Shown here one piece after another: positions 45,398-56,800 of a stretch of 64,000 nucleotides of DNA. A program made the position numbers and the translations under genes. The notes below the pieces were generated by a model. That model saw nothing but the letters and a program-made list of their open reading frames with translations. It made no database searches and was not told the origin of the DNA. The stretch lies in NCBI RefSeq assembly GCF_932526225.1, contig NC_064046.1, positions 6,001,306-6,065,305 on the forward strand, read 5' to 3'. Source of the DNA: Nematostella vectensis. Its lineage: Eukaryota; Cnidaria; Anthozoa; Actiniaria; Edwardsiidae. Position 1 is the first letter of the stretch, and the number at the start of each line of letters is the position of its first letter.

Positions 45398-46605
45398 GTT
45401 TAATGGAAAGCGTGGCCTTGTTAGGGCCTGAGGCGATCACATACAGAGGGGGAGGGGGAGGGGGCATTGGAGGGCTCGCATGATTATTCTTGAATCTTTT
45501 TTCAAGTGCTCCTCGCATGCTAGACTTTTTATTTACGCTCAAATATGAAAGGCAGAGTATCCCGAACGCTCGTTATATTTTGCTGGTTGAGCTCACAAGT
45601 GTTCCAGGAACCATTCAGTGCCCCTTCTAGAATTAATATCGATAACAAAGAAAGAGGAGAGCTCCTTTTTTCCTTATTCCTTATTCGGATAAGAAGTTAA
45701 AACGAGGTCGGGAGTTATGAAATACCATTTCCTTTTTCGAGAACTCTTTCGAAAGGAGTCGTTAAAGCGAAATCGGGCGTTATGAAATTTCATTTCCTTT
45801 ATTGAGAAATGATGAGCAAACACTGACAATCCTCTTCATAGTCAATTCCTTATTCGGATAACTCGTAAAACGAAATCGGACGTTGAGAGATTCCATTTCC
45901 TTATTCGCTAAAACTAACTTGAATAAGGAACAGTTCCCTATTCGTGTCTCTGCACTAATCTATTTGTTTTGTGAGAGCCTTATCTGGTAGGCAAGGTGTT
46001 AATTGACAACAAGCACTATCTGTCAAATTGTGGTTTTGTTAGCAAGGTCAAATTCCTTCTACACGCGTACGTAGTCAAGTAAAGCGTGAATATTTCTCCT
46101 CTAAATATATTAATGCGTTTGGAAGGAAAGCCTAGATGAGAGGTAGATTTCCCCTCTTTTCCTAGATTCATTTGTGAAAGCGATTGCACGCATTGCGTAA
46201 TTTGACCTTTTGTAGCAGATAGAGTCTCATGTTCACAGCTCCGCTTAGCAGCGAGCACGTTAAAGCATCCAAATTTCCCGGACGAAAATGCTGTTGGACT
46301 TGTTCTGAATAAACCGTAATGCCTAAATGCTGTTTCAACTCGAATTAAAAGGTAGCATGTAAGTAACCCCCGGATTTGAAAAAGGAACTGAGCGAATAAG
46401 GAAACAGACGAAAAAGGAACTGCGAATAAGGAACCAACTTCACTCTGGTCTCCTTTTTCGCATCGAAACCAATTTCAGCCTTGATTTCGACGATCAAACA
46501 GGCTTGCCATCAACTCAGTCAGTCTCAGTGTTCTTGGCTTGAATATTTTTCACGATCACTCTACTTAGAGTGAAGAAACGCTTTAAAAAAAAGTTTTTAA
46601 CACAC
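45398..46605. other. Upstream flank of the SDR gene, no gene seen
   Basis: This contains the presumed SDR promoter and the TTCCTTATTCG repeat structure (45677-46433). Small open frames have no recognisable domain. Confidence 0.5.
45677..46433. repeat. Repeat structure with TTCCTTATTCG words inverted at its two ends
   Basis: TTCCTTATTCG occurs at 45677 and again near 45845 and 45896, each followed by about 30 bp of AACGAxxTCGGxxGTT and GAxATTxCATTTCC. CGAATAAGGAA occurs at 46393 and 46423. The direct copies on the left and reversed copies on the right suggest a decayed element with tandem subterminal repeats. Confidence 0.5.
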
Positions 46606-46975
46606 CCAGCCTGAGTTTAAGAACATGCTAAGAACATGCCGAGACTTAGATAGCAGAAAAATATTGCGTTTTCAATGAGATGCGTTCTAAAATGCAGAAT
46701 CAGATTGTCTTGATAATAATAAAATTGAATACACACACCTTCCCTGCTAGCAGAGGCCTCTTTTCTCTGTATTTGCAGAGGCCTCTTTTCTCTGTATTTG
46801 AAATACAGAGAAAAGAGGCCTCTGCTAGCAGGGAAGACTAACCGGAGTTTGATTCATAATTTGCGACTAAACCCATGCAAAGCATATTAGCATATGTGAT
46901 AACTTTATTCCAATAAATACCAATACAGGTGTATTAGGATAATATACAATGTAGGCTGGCTTATATGCCTATCCT

Positions 46976-47438
46976 CTATTCATAATATTTAATTACATCA
47001 TCACAAAATTTCAGGACTAGGCTCGTAATGGAGTCATCTGTTAAGCTCATAATATACAAAAAAAGGTCTTTTGGCCTTAACAGTTTGAAAGAGTTATTGA
47101 TTGCAAATAGATCATTTAAAAATACTCGACGTATATCATTGACATAGTCGCATTCCATTAAGGTATGGTACTCATCCCCAACCTTATTTTTTTCAAATTT
47201 TTCACAAATCCTTAATTCATAAGGTAAATTTTTATAGCGGCCTGTTTCAATTGCTAGTTTGTGTGGCGAGACACGCAATCTATTCATAGATTGTCGGCGT
47301 CTAACATTAGCTTCTGATAAATATTTTTCTAGTTTAAAATTTGTCTTGATCTTGCAATAAGTACGTAGCTTTCCACTATTTTGATTTAACTGTGCCTGGG
47401 TTCTCCAAAATGTTGCATAACTTTTATATAGTACTTTC
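46976..47438 (-). pseudogene. 3' end of a non-LTR retrotransposon (C-terminal part of ORF2)
   Basis: The minus frame contains LRTYCKIKTNFKLEKYL, RVSPHKLAIETGRY and DEYHTLMECDY. These resemble the C-terminal region of animal LINE polymerases, including an H-x4-C zinc-binding remnant. The open frame continues to 47527 only through unrelated sequence of the TTAA-flanked element. No reverse transcriptase core is present, so it is a truncated copy. Confidence 0.6.
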
Positions 47439-47442
47439 TTAA

Positions 47443-48445
47443 CACATTGACCCCTCAACCGGACTGTACCGGCTTTGGGAAGTACCCACAACCCAAAAAA
47501 TTCATAAATGCAAAATAAACACAACAAGATGAAGATACTCAGGCATCAGTCTAAGGGATAAATGGTCTTGCAGATATGCATCCAACCAAGGTGTTGGCAT
47601 CTACTCTTAAGCCAAATAATAGCACAGGTTCTTTGACAAATCTCAAATCGAACAAGGAGAGAAAAGCAGAAACACCCCTCTCAATAAAACGCTCAAAATA
47701 CCACACAAGGGAGAGAGATCAGCAAACACAGCTCAAGACACGAATAGATACCTTTATTCTGATCCTCCAGGTACATTTCCATGGCCTCGAAACACAATGT
47801 CCACTCCTTGAAGGCTTGTACAACCACGAAGATGTATTTACGGATTGCAAAGCATTCTGGGAGATCCAGGGGAAAATACACGAGGGGAGGGCCAGGCAAC
47901 ACTCCTCTCCCCAAAGTCAGATGTTTTTTTATAAGTCTTTTCACCACCCCAAAGCCAAACAAATCAATTCCAGGTCATACAGACCCAGAATAGCAGTGTA
48001 AACAATTTTGGAATCAATTTGGTTTCAGAAAAGACAGCATTTAGGAGAGCTGTGGTGATTCATTAGAAAATTATTTTCTCATCCAGGCAAAGCCAAACAA
48101 GAAAAAATCATCATGAATCCACCTTTGCTTGCAAATATCCATAAGCAAAGCACTCAATTATGCCCCAAAAGACTTCATGATGTCCTGAGACACTCTCCTA
48201 ATATGCTCATAGCTGTATTTTTTATGAAAAATACGAGCAACCATCAACTTGTGCTGGCTTCAGCACAACGACGAGGGATTAAAAGTGGGGACCGCAAAGC
48301 ACTGTTGGAAAGCTTGGATACCGCTGACTATGTGCAGCTGTGTTTGACTCTGACGGGCTGTATAAAACTCAGAATAGGGGGGGAGGTATCTGTTTTCAGT
48401 CTGTTTTTTGTAAATTCAGCTCAAAAAAAGCCAGGAGTCAATGGG
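47443..48445. mobile_element. piggyBac-like TTAA-flanked element, copy B
   Basis: TTAA at 47439-47442 and 48446-48449 flank inverted ends CACATTGACCCCTC and GGAGTCAATGGG. The left subterminal TCAACCGGACTGTACC matches the right end of copy A (3935-4280) in reverse complement. It interrupts the LINE fragment. Open frames inside (for example 48113-48577) show no transposase signature. Confidence 0.65.
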
Positions 48446-50149
48446 TTAATATATTTTCCATGGTATGAATTTGTTGGCCTTCAATATCTATTTCCTGTAG
48501 TGTTTTTAAATCACACTGTAATGGTCGTGATTGGAAGCCTTTTTGCACGAACGTGTAAGCACGCATACGATTTTTAGTTTCTTTATTTTCACAATCTCGT
48601 GCGTATGGTCAAACTGAAATCAATGGGCACTAAATTACACGTCTAAATTGAGTAGAGAGTAGTTACTATTGAATATTAGTTATAACAAACAAAATGGTTT
48701 CACTCACCAACGTTGGTGGGTCTCTAGAAAGGCTTCTATCTCACGTTTGTCCTGTTAGGTAATCAGTTCTTACGGTAATTTGATATTTATTGTACAACAC
48801 GGGCTACGTAAGTAATCATTAACTGTCGTAATCAATCGATAAAATTTTATGAACGCATAACTGAATACCGTTACACACACCAAGCAAATAGGGAATTGAT
48901 AAACCTTACAGGGACATTAGATGTTTAAGAAAGGCTGATCTTTGCCGTTTCCCCCACTAAGGTGTTTTCATATATCCTACTTTTTATTCGGCACCAATAT
49001 TTTGCCACCAAGGGAAGAAATTTGTAATTTTAGTGGGGTTTTTTCCAGTTCTCCATATATAGTTAAATTTGTAGATTTTGAGTGGACTCCTAGTATACGC
49101 TTGAAAAACTTCATATTGACAGCTTTCGCGCGATGGTACGGGTTTTGGCACGTCAAGCGCGGTCGCTTAGAAACGCACACGCATGCGCAACGAAAACCGT
49201 TTCGACCCATGGCAGAGGTATCTTTTCCTTGCGAACGCAAGCACAGCGAAATACAGAGAAAAGAGGCCTCTGCTAGCAGGGAAACACACACCCTAATTCT
49301 CTTTCGATATATTATGCATACTTCCTAACTTACTATGGTCAGCGGTCACATTTCTAAGCCATTCAAATGAGACAGTGGTATATAACCCCAGGGACATAGA
49401 ATACAATCAGTTCTTCCTTTCGTGCTACTACAGGTCAGTGAGTCAATTTGTATATTTTGTTTTGCATCGGACCGCGAGCTCTTTATCTTTCTACTTCTTT
49501 TCAGAAGGAAAATGGCAAGCAAAGATGATAAGAAGAACCATATTGAACCTGAAATAACCGTTATTTCTCGTGAACCAGCGTGGGAAACACAGTCTACGAA
49601 GGATAAAGACGAAGAAGCATTGGAGTTTGATGTTGACGAACTGAAAGACCAGCTTGGTATATCTCATATGCTCGAGACAATGAAATTCTTGGTCGAGCAA
49701 GTTACTGCAAAACAGGCAGCTACCTCGAATTCTAACGCCAGTGAGACTAATATTGCAGGGAAAACGTCCGACTCGGACGGTTCCGGTTTTGACCCGTCGG
49801 CTAGCCTTTACCGGCGGTCGGAGATTATACTCCTGACAAGGAGAGTAGTGCTAATTTGTCGCTGGACTCCAGCGCAGCAGCACAGTTCCTACCCTCTTTC
49901 TTTGAGGAAAGGGAGGGCTATGGTCCTAAGGTTATAGACGTTATTGCCGGGCGTGTCAACGACGCATGTTCTAAAAACCTTTGGAGGAGAAGCTCAATGA
50001 GCTGCAGAATAAATATAAGATTCCAGAAAACTGCAAATTTCTCTGCGTTCCTAAAGTAAACGTGGAATTGTGGCATGATCTAGAGCCAAACACCAAGTCC
50101 AGAGATTTAGGACTGCAAGAACTTCAAAAGAATGTGGTAAAAGCGGCAC

Positions 50150-50558
50150 AAATGTGAACTTTAGAAGCACACTAGCATACACACATTGGCACCAGTCGGG
50201 CCAAGACGGGACGCTAGCACAGTCTATTACCCGTGCAGTTCGGCAACCATGGACAGCTGTTTCGTCCTTATTAGGACTCGTCAGCATGGCATAGCCGGTT
50301 TGCCTCAGTTAAACTTCATCGGCAAAATAAACTGCAGGGCGACTTCGACTCGAACGAAGTGCTTTAAACCACAGCTTAGATCCATGTGGGATCTAGAGCT
50401 GCGACCGGGCTAGCGTGATGCCAATTGTGCGGATCACGCATGCGACCTTTGCTAGTCTAAAACTCCGTCGGATAGCCAAACTATCCTTGCGAGTATGTAT
50501 ACATAAATGTGAACTTTAGAAGCACACTAGCATACACACATTGGCACCAGTCGGGCCA
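50150..50558. mobile_element. 301-bp insertion flanked by identical 54-bp direct repeats
   Basis: AAATGTGAACTTTAGAAGCA starts at 50150 and again at 50505; both 54-bp copies end in TCGGGCCA and are identical. The 301 bp between them contain a hammerhead ribozyme on the minus strand. The structure could be a short retroelement such as a Penelope-like fragment or retrozyme, or a tandem duplication from it. Confidence 0.75.
50247..50290 (-). ncRNA. Type I hammerhead ribozyme
   Basis: On the minus strand all conserved core pieces are present in order. CCATG forms stem I 5', followed by the CTGACGA core, then GTCC-TAATAA-GGAC as stem-loop II and GAAA. A two-pair stem III (CA GC TG) ends in the GTC cleavage triplet, and CATGG closes stem I. 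Stem I extends outward through an internal loop (CGGC with GCCG). Very short stem III is typical of hammerheads in Penelope-like elements and retrozymes. The predicted cut follows the C of GTC, at plus positions 50252/50251. Confidence 0.88.
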
Positions 50559-51039
50559 TTTGTCATGCTGTTTGACTCTATCGCCGGTAGAGCAGTTGAT
50601 CCTAAGGATATCTTGCCGATGCTGGCTGATTCTATTACCCTATTGGGGCATGCGCCTTACTTGTGCTCTCTAAAGAGGCGAGAGCTACTGAAACCTGACA
50701 TAGCTCAGGCCTACCAGGCAGTGTGCAGCAAATCCAATCCTGTGGCCACCTTTCTTTTTGGGGATGAACTCCCTAAACATGTCAAGGACATAGGTGAAGT
50801 TAATAAAATTGCTAGAAGGACACTAGCTCGAGTGAGTTCATCGAGACGTGGGCGCTCTTTTGATTACAAATTCTCAAACAACAACAACAACACTGGTCAA
50901 TCCATGCGTGGCAAGCGGAGTGCTTTTTTAGGATTACGAAGGTTCCCAGACCGAAGGACAAGGGGAAGCAACTACCAGTACACACAGAAGAATTACCAGA
51001 ACTCCAAGGACAAAGCTTGAATGAGGTACCTATGGTTCA

Positions 51040-52600
51040 TGCAGGTAATCTGCAGCACCACATTGAAAACTGGCGTAAAATCACCAGTGATCCCTGGGTA
51101 CTAGAAACTGTATCGGGATATCATTTGGAATTCAGTTAGTCTCCTTTGCAAAATGAATTATTTAAACCGCCTCCATTTGGCGAAGATGAGGAAAAGCTTA
51201 TTGATGAGGAGATCACTAAGTTAAAAAGCAAAGGAGCCATCAGCAAGGTTTCTCCCTGCATTTGGGAATTCATTTCAAATATCTTTCAAGTACCAAAGAA
51301 AACTGGTAATATGCGCCCAGTGATTAATTTAAAGCCCTTGAATAGTTTTGTACAAAAGATCCATTAATATTAATGTGGCCTTAGATGCCATCGCAAAGGG
51401 TGATTTTATGGTGTCAGTTGATTTAAAAGATGCTTATTTTAGCATTCTTTACAAGCCTGATCGTAAATATTTAAGGTTTAGGTGGAGAAATAACATTTAT
51501 GAATTTTCATGTTTACCCTTCGGCTACAGCCTAGCCCCCAGAGTTTTCACCAAGGTATATTGAGCTTAACTACCGATCTATTGAAAGAGACAAAACTCAG
51601 GCCTTAACTTCCAATCATCACTTTGATCAAAATATCCAGATTGGCTCCCAGGCAATGTCTGATATCAACTGGGTAGTAAATAACATTTCAAGTTGAATGG
51701 CTCTATGTTTGGGTATAACCCAGTTGATGTTTATATAGAATGTGATGCTAGTTTATCTAGCTGGGGTGCAGTTTGTAATGGGCAGTCTACGAATGGTAGA
51801 TGGTCTTTGCCTGAGTCTAGTCATCATATAAACTATTATATATCATAATAACTAGAGTTATTGGCTGCTTTCTATGCTTTGCAAGCTTTTGTTGAAAATC
51901 GAAATGGTATTCATGTGAGACTCAGACTTGGTAACTCCACAGCAGTTGCTTTCATCAATAATATGGGTGGAATGAAATCTCCAGCTTTGGATGCACTTGC
52001 TGCTATTATTAGGGGGTGGTGTATTTCAAGGAATATTGTTGTTTCTTCCTAGCATATCCCTGGTACATGTAATTGTGAAGCTGATGCTTTATCTAGAGAA
52101 TTCACTTCCAATTCAGAGTTGTCTCTTGATCAGGACGTATTTAATAATCTTGTTACAAAGACATTCATGCCTGAATTAGATCTCTTTGCATCTAGGTCAA
52201 ATGCAAAATTGGACCGATTTGTTGCATGGCACCCGGAACCGGGTGCACATGCCATTGATCTAATTTCCGATGTTATGCTTTTCCCCCCTTTAGTCTCTAC
52301 ACTCGGGTCCTGGCCAAGATTCGCAACGACAGTGCATTAGTTCTCCTCGTTGCTCAAACATGGACAACACAACCATGGTATCCTCTATTGTTACAACTCT
52401 CCATAGCTCAGCCAATACTGCTTCCACGGATGGACCATCTGCTGACACTTCCTCACAGTCAGGAGCTGCATCCCCTGAAAGACAGGCTGCACCTGGCAGG
52501 ATGGATGTTATCCGGAGATCATTGTCTGCAAAGGGATTTTCTGATGAGGCAATCCGAATCATCTCTGCACCTTGGTCAACTGGGACTGACAAGCAGTACA
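51040..52600 (+). pseudogene. DIRS reverse transcriptase / RNase H ORF, degenerate
   Basis: RT fingers and palm are seen in LKSKGAISKVSP, RPVINLKPLN, VDLKDAYFSI and LPFGYSLAPRVFTK. After the last motif the sequence jumps to unrelated residues, so the YIDD catalytic box is lost by deletion near 51560. RNase H-like DVYIECDASLSSWGA and a LELLAAFYALQAF block follow, then DLFASRSNAKLDRFVAW and, in another frame, TRVLAKIRND and TTQPWYPLLLQL. At least four stops or shifts occur. The 3' end overlaps the recombinase ORF in a different frame, as in intact DIRS elements. Confidence 0.8.
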
Positions 52601-53437
52601 ATACAGTTTGGAAGAAATGGTGTTGCTGGTGTGATCAGAGGAAAGTTGATCTACTTCAAGCACCTGTGAGGGAGGTAGTCAATTTCTTAGGGACGAGTTA
52701 CAGCACAATAAATACCTATCGTTCAGCCTTGTCCACTACCTTGTATAGCGTGAACAATGTTGCTGTCGGTTCACACCCTCTTGTTACAAGACTACCGAAG
52801 GGTGTATAAAAGGCTGAAGACTCCTTCTGCACAATATTCGTCTACCTGGGATGTCTCTAAAGTGACTAGTTATTTGAGGACTTTGTTTCCTTTGGAGCAA
52901 CTTTCTTTAAAGACTCTTACTTTTAACACTGTTATGCTCTGTGCATTGTCATCAGCACAAAGAGAGCAAACCTTATGTGCTTTAGATTTGAGGTATATGA
53001 ATTTGAGCAATGGATGTATAGTTTTTGACATAACAGAGTGCCTGAAAACCAGTAGGCCTAGAAAGCCTTCTTTAAAGGTTGAGTTTTCTTGTTTGAATCG
53101 AAGATAAATCAATATGTCCTGTTGTTACCCTCAAAGAGTACATAAATCGCATAAGTTCCCTGAGAACTTCTAGTGGGGAATCAGTATCAAAGTTGTTCAT
53201 CTCGTTTATTAAACCACATAAGGCAGTGTCCACTGGCTCAGCAGCAAGGGGTGGATTAATACTGTAATGGCTGCAGCTGGCATTGATACTGATACGTATA
53301 AAGCACACATTGTTAGAGGTGCTGCTGTTCCAGATAAGTATTTAAAGGGTGTTCCTGTTGATGAGATTCTCCGCATGGCGGACTGGTCCATTGAGCGGAC
53401 CTTTTATTATTTGAGAGAAAATTTTGTTGCAAAATAA
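52360..53437 (+). pseudogene. DIRS tyrosine recombinase ORF, frameshifted
   Basis: The frame runs from 52360 (SAPWSTGTDKQYNTVWKKW, a DIRS recombinase N-terminal domain) to about 52790. It shifts, continues to 53107 with the first catalytic Arg in SSAQREQTL, and is broken again before 53267-53437. The last part has HIVR (His and second Arg, at about 53306-53317) and the nucleophile region TFYY (about 53402-53410). All R..HxxR..Y residues are identifiable, but no intact frame remains. Confidence 0.8.
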
Positions 53438-53864
53438 TTCTAAGTGTTGAATTATATTAAATCATCTTACCAGTTAAGTTTGTTGATATATGTGTTATGT
53501 CTTATGGCTCAGGTACTTTGAAATCGCATAATTATCCCATAATGTGGAGCATATCGAAAGAGAATTTAAAAATTTCAGTTGAGACTGGACCGTTATGGGC
53601 CTTATTTTGGGGGCATTTTAAGGCTGAATATGTTCATAACGATGTTCTTAAATTTTAGTGTATATAAGAATATAATACCCAATGAATTATTACAAAGGGA
53701 ATTACACTAATGATCAATAGTAATAATAAGATTGTTACTATGAGCACAATTTGTTTCTGCATTTTAGAATATCACATCAGGAATAAAACTGAACAAAAAA
53801 TCTGCTATCTGAGCCTCGGCATGTTCTTAGCATGTTCTTAAAATTTAGTAAAATCTCAGGCTGG

Positions 53865-56800
53865 ATGTTCTTATAAAATGGTTCTTATAAAAAAGAGTGT
53901 ATTATTTCTATTGATCATTTGTTTAATTCTTCTAATAATTAATTGGGCTGTATATTTTTATACTTAAAATTATGAACATATTTTAGAACATTTCCAGCCA
54001 ATTAAATAAAAAAATAAGAAAGGCCCAGTCTCATCTAAAAATAAGCCGTTCTTATAAAAAGAGTGTATTCCGAATAAATACACATCTGAGTGTTTTTCGA
54101 GACCTTTATTCTAGTATAAGATACAATTACAGGAGGTGACCGTGATAATATTCCAGACAAGCACTGAGATTATGGTAAACCTGTGCCTCAAGCTGTCAAG
54201 AGGACCGTATATCACTTTTATATGTACTTTGCTTCCCGAGTGTTTATACAAAGCTCTCTTTATACCTCTATGTACCCATCGGTGCCAATAGAAGATATTG
54301 GTTCCTCGGCGAATGATTCCCACCATGTGGCGTACAATTTCTTTAAACTATTTGTGTGTTTAAGGGGGAAAGAGTTGCTTCAGCATGGGCGTACCTAGCT
54401 CAGGGCTCGCATTTCTTAGTTTGAAAAAGAAAATATAGTAAACGCAAGCGGATAACATCAGTAGATTTCTATCAGAGGCCGGTTCCGCGTTTGAGCTACA
54501 GCTGTCTTCTCAGCGGATCACACATCTCACGTAGTCTGACAATATAGAGAAGTCGGGAAACTTCAAAAGACGTTTTCGGACTGATATTTTTCCATGAGTA
54601 GAGAACACATCAGAGAGGGGGAGGGGGTTTGGGGGGACCGCATTAGCAGACGATTGAAAAAAAGAATGAAGAAAATGTTGTTTTTTGCTGAATAATAACA
54701 AGGAGTTATTATTCTGAAGTCTCAAGTTTCAATGTCATCTACAAAGCAACTGTGAAAAATACACACTATATGTTTCGTTAGTGGGCAATTCCCCAACTTT
54801 TCTTCTTTTTTTATATTAAAATCAATGAATTGATCTTTTAGGGTTCTCTCCGTGTTAAGAAACATGTATGATATCTTTTAGGGCGTTTTTTTTATTATAA
54901 ATTCTAAGCGTTGCTTTTATTGGTTCATAGTGCTACCGCGGCCACTTTGACAGTTTTGTGACAAAAAACAATTTAATTGTTTTTAATGAGGATGCGAGAA
55001 ACGTGCTATCTGATTGACATGAATATCACTTGCCAACCAACTAGGCAAAAAAGGACTTGATTGCATGCTGCATGCTGCCTAATTATTCTAAAAGACTTTG
55101 ATTCTCTCATGCTCCCTAACTATTCTTAAAACTCTTTATTGACGATGGTGGTAGCGCGCGTCGCCCTGTTGACACGCCTAACGAGTCTTTAAGGTCACAT
55201 TTTCCGACTAGCGATAGCCCCCGTACCCTCTAGGAACTTGTTTTCTTGTCAAAACTGAGATCTCTCGTGTTTTGCTTACGGTGATTATACAATCCTAATC
55301 TTATCGGTTGATATATTGTTGTTACGACCCCTTGCTTTTCAAAGTGTGCTACATCATGGCTTTCCTAAACGCATTTATCAGGTTTTTTAGACTATTTTTG
55401 AAGTACAGATATTATTCTATTCGAAAGCTAAAATGTAAACCAAAACCTTACCCTTATCGTGCGCTGAATGCGGTTTCTAAGAGCCTCAGGCTGAATTAAT
55501 CGCAGATAAAATTGATTCAACCTGTGATGATAAACCCCCTGATACAATCCAGTATTCATTTTCGCGTTTTCTTTTCACCTACATTACATGAATGAAATGT
55601 GAATTTGAATTAATCGTCCAACGCACGAATAAATACATAGCATAAAGGGACGAGTGATCTTTTGGTAGGGTGGGGTAGTGCAAGTGACAGGGGCGGGGCT
55701 TGTCGTGCGACATAATGTTTCAATTATGACATTTTATTGTTTCCTATTTGATTATAGCTCATCTGGCTGCTAGCTATGAACTGAAAGGAGGAGATGATTC
55801 GCGCTTTCATAAAAATGAGAATTATTCGGAAATTCAAACTGACAGTGAAGACTAACTTGTACGTGCGATTCTCCACGTTTACAGTATATACACCCTTAAA
55901 CATCATGGAGGGCGGAACAGTTTTATTTTATTTTTCAGATATTCACTGCGCGCGTGAACGCTTCTAATTCTAAAAAAAGAATCTCAAGGAATGGTTACCT
56001 GGTCAACCACCGGCAGTGCTTGTATGTTCGAAACTCTTTATTCCGGCAAACATTTGCTCTCAATTATTCGGCATTTTTTTACCAACCTACTTTTAAGATT
56101 TTAGAATATTAAAAAAGAAAGTAAGAAGACGGAATAAAGAGCACGTGCTAGCTTAAAGTCCAACCCATTAGTTAGATATATCTCTTGCGTGTACTCTTGT
56201 AAAATAACATTCCTTCGAAAAGTGTTTATTGCTCAGATCTAATCATTGTTAAAACACAATTTAAGGCTCGCATTTCCAATAGTAATGTCTCGAAACACGC
56301 CTACTTTCTAAAAGAATATTCACACAAGTTCTAGTATCACCTAACATGCCAGACGTGTAAAAATTGTCAATTTAAAAATATCGCTGTTTAAATCTTTCCG
56401 CCATAATAACTGAAAGCATATCAGAAATAGGGCGTTGTTGGCGACTTGTGCTAAGACAGCCTTAATCTCCACTCAGCCCTACTGGTGACGAAAACAATAA
56501 TCGGGAGATGTTTCGGAGTGAGACAGTATCCCCCCCCTACCTCACTCTCCTATCAGACTCAAACCAGTCTCTTCACCTACCAAACGGTCTCATTCGACCC
56601 CACCCCCCCCCTAAATCGCAGCTCTGTATCACCGTAAAGGGAGCGGATACGTTTTTCTTTTCACCGAAAAATCTTATACGAGTTGGATTTTTTCCTTCAA
56701 AACGCCATACATTTGCATAAAATATATTTTAAAAGTGATTAAATTTCCCTGATGTCTCGTCTAGCTATTGTGACTTTTTTCGTTTGACAAACAAGATGCA

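Larger units (their letters stand above)
46740..49283. mobile_element. 2544-bp DNA-transposon-like insertion with 35-bp inverted ends and 9-bp target duplication
   Basis: The left end TTCCCTGCTAGCAGAGG (46740) is mirrored at 49283 over 35 bp. ACACACACC flanks it on both sides (46731-46739 and 49284-49292). A 9-bp duplication suggests a Mutator-like element. The left end is complex: a partial direct copy and a full inverted copy of the end fill 46740-46835. No transposase is seen. The cargo is a LINE fragment and a TTAA-flanked element. Confidence 0.8.
49512..51018 (+). pseudogene. DIRS gag-like ORF1, frameshifted and interrupted
   Basis: ATGGCAAGC at 49512 opens an acidic N-terminus. The frame shifts near 49815 and again near 49975, continuing with VPKVNVELWHDLEPNTKSRD. 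It is then broken by the 50150-50558 duplication/insertion and resumes with MLFDSIAG, KRRELLKPDIAQAYQAVC and VATFLFGDELPKHVKDI, typical of DIRS gag C-terminal parts. An Asn/Arg-rich tail follows. It cannot make a full protein. Confidence 0.65.
46606..53864 (+). mobile_element. Decayed DIRS-type retrotransposon, interrupted by later insertions
   Basis: CCAGCCTGAGTTTAAGAACA (46606) through GATAGCAG (46656) matches 53864-53802 in reverse complement, apart from a short indel. Between them lie gag-like, reverse transcriptase/RNase H and tyrosine recombinase sequences, all plus strand. Subtracting the 2544-bp insertion at 46740-49283 leaves about 4.7 kb, a normal DIRS length. Inverted ends and a tyrosine recombinase instead of integrase define DIRS elements. 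Many frameshifts and stops show that it is inactive. Confidence 0.75.

Noticed and set aside
47576-48577. Two ORFs of 141 and 154 codons as possible transposases
   Set aside because: They show no DDE-type spacing, zinc fingers or family motif. They are inside a TTAA-flanked element but look like chance frames.
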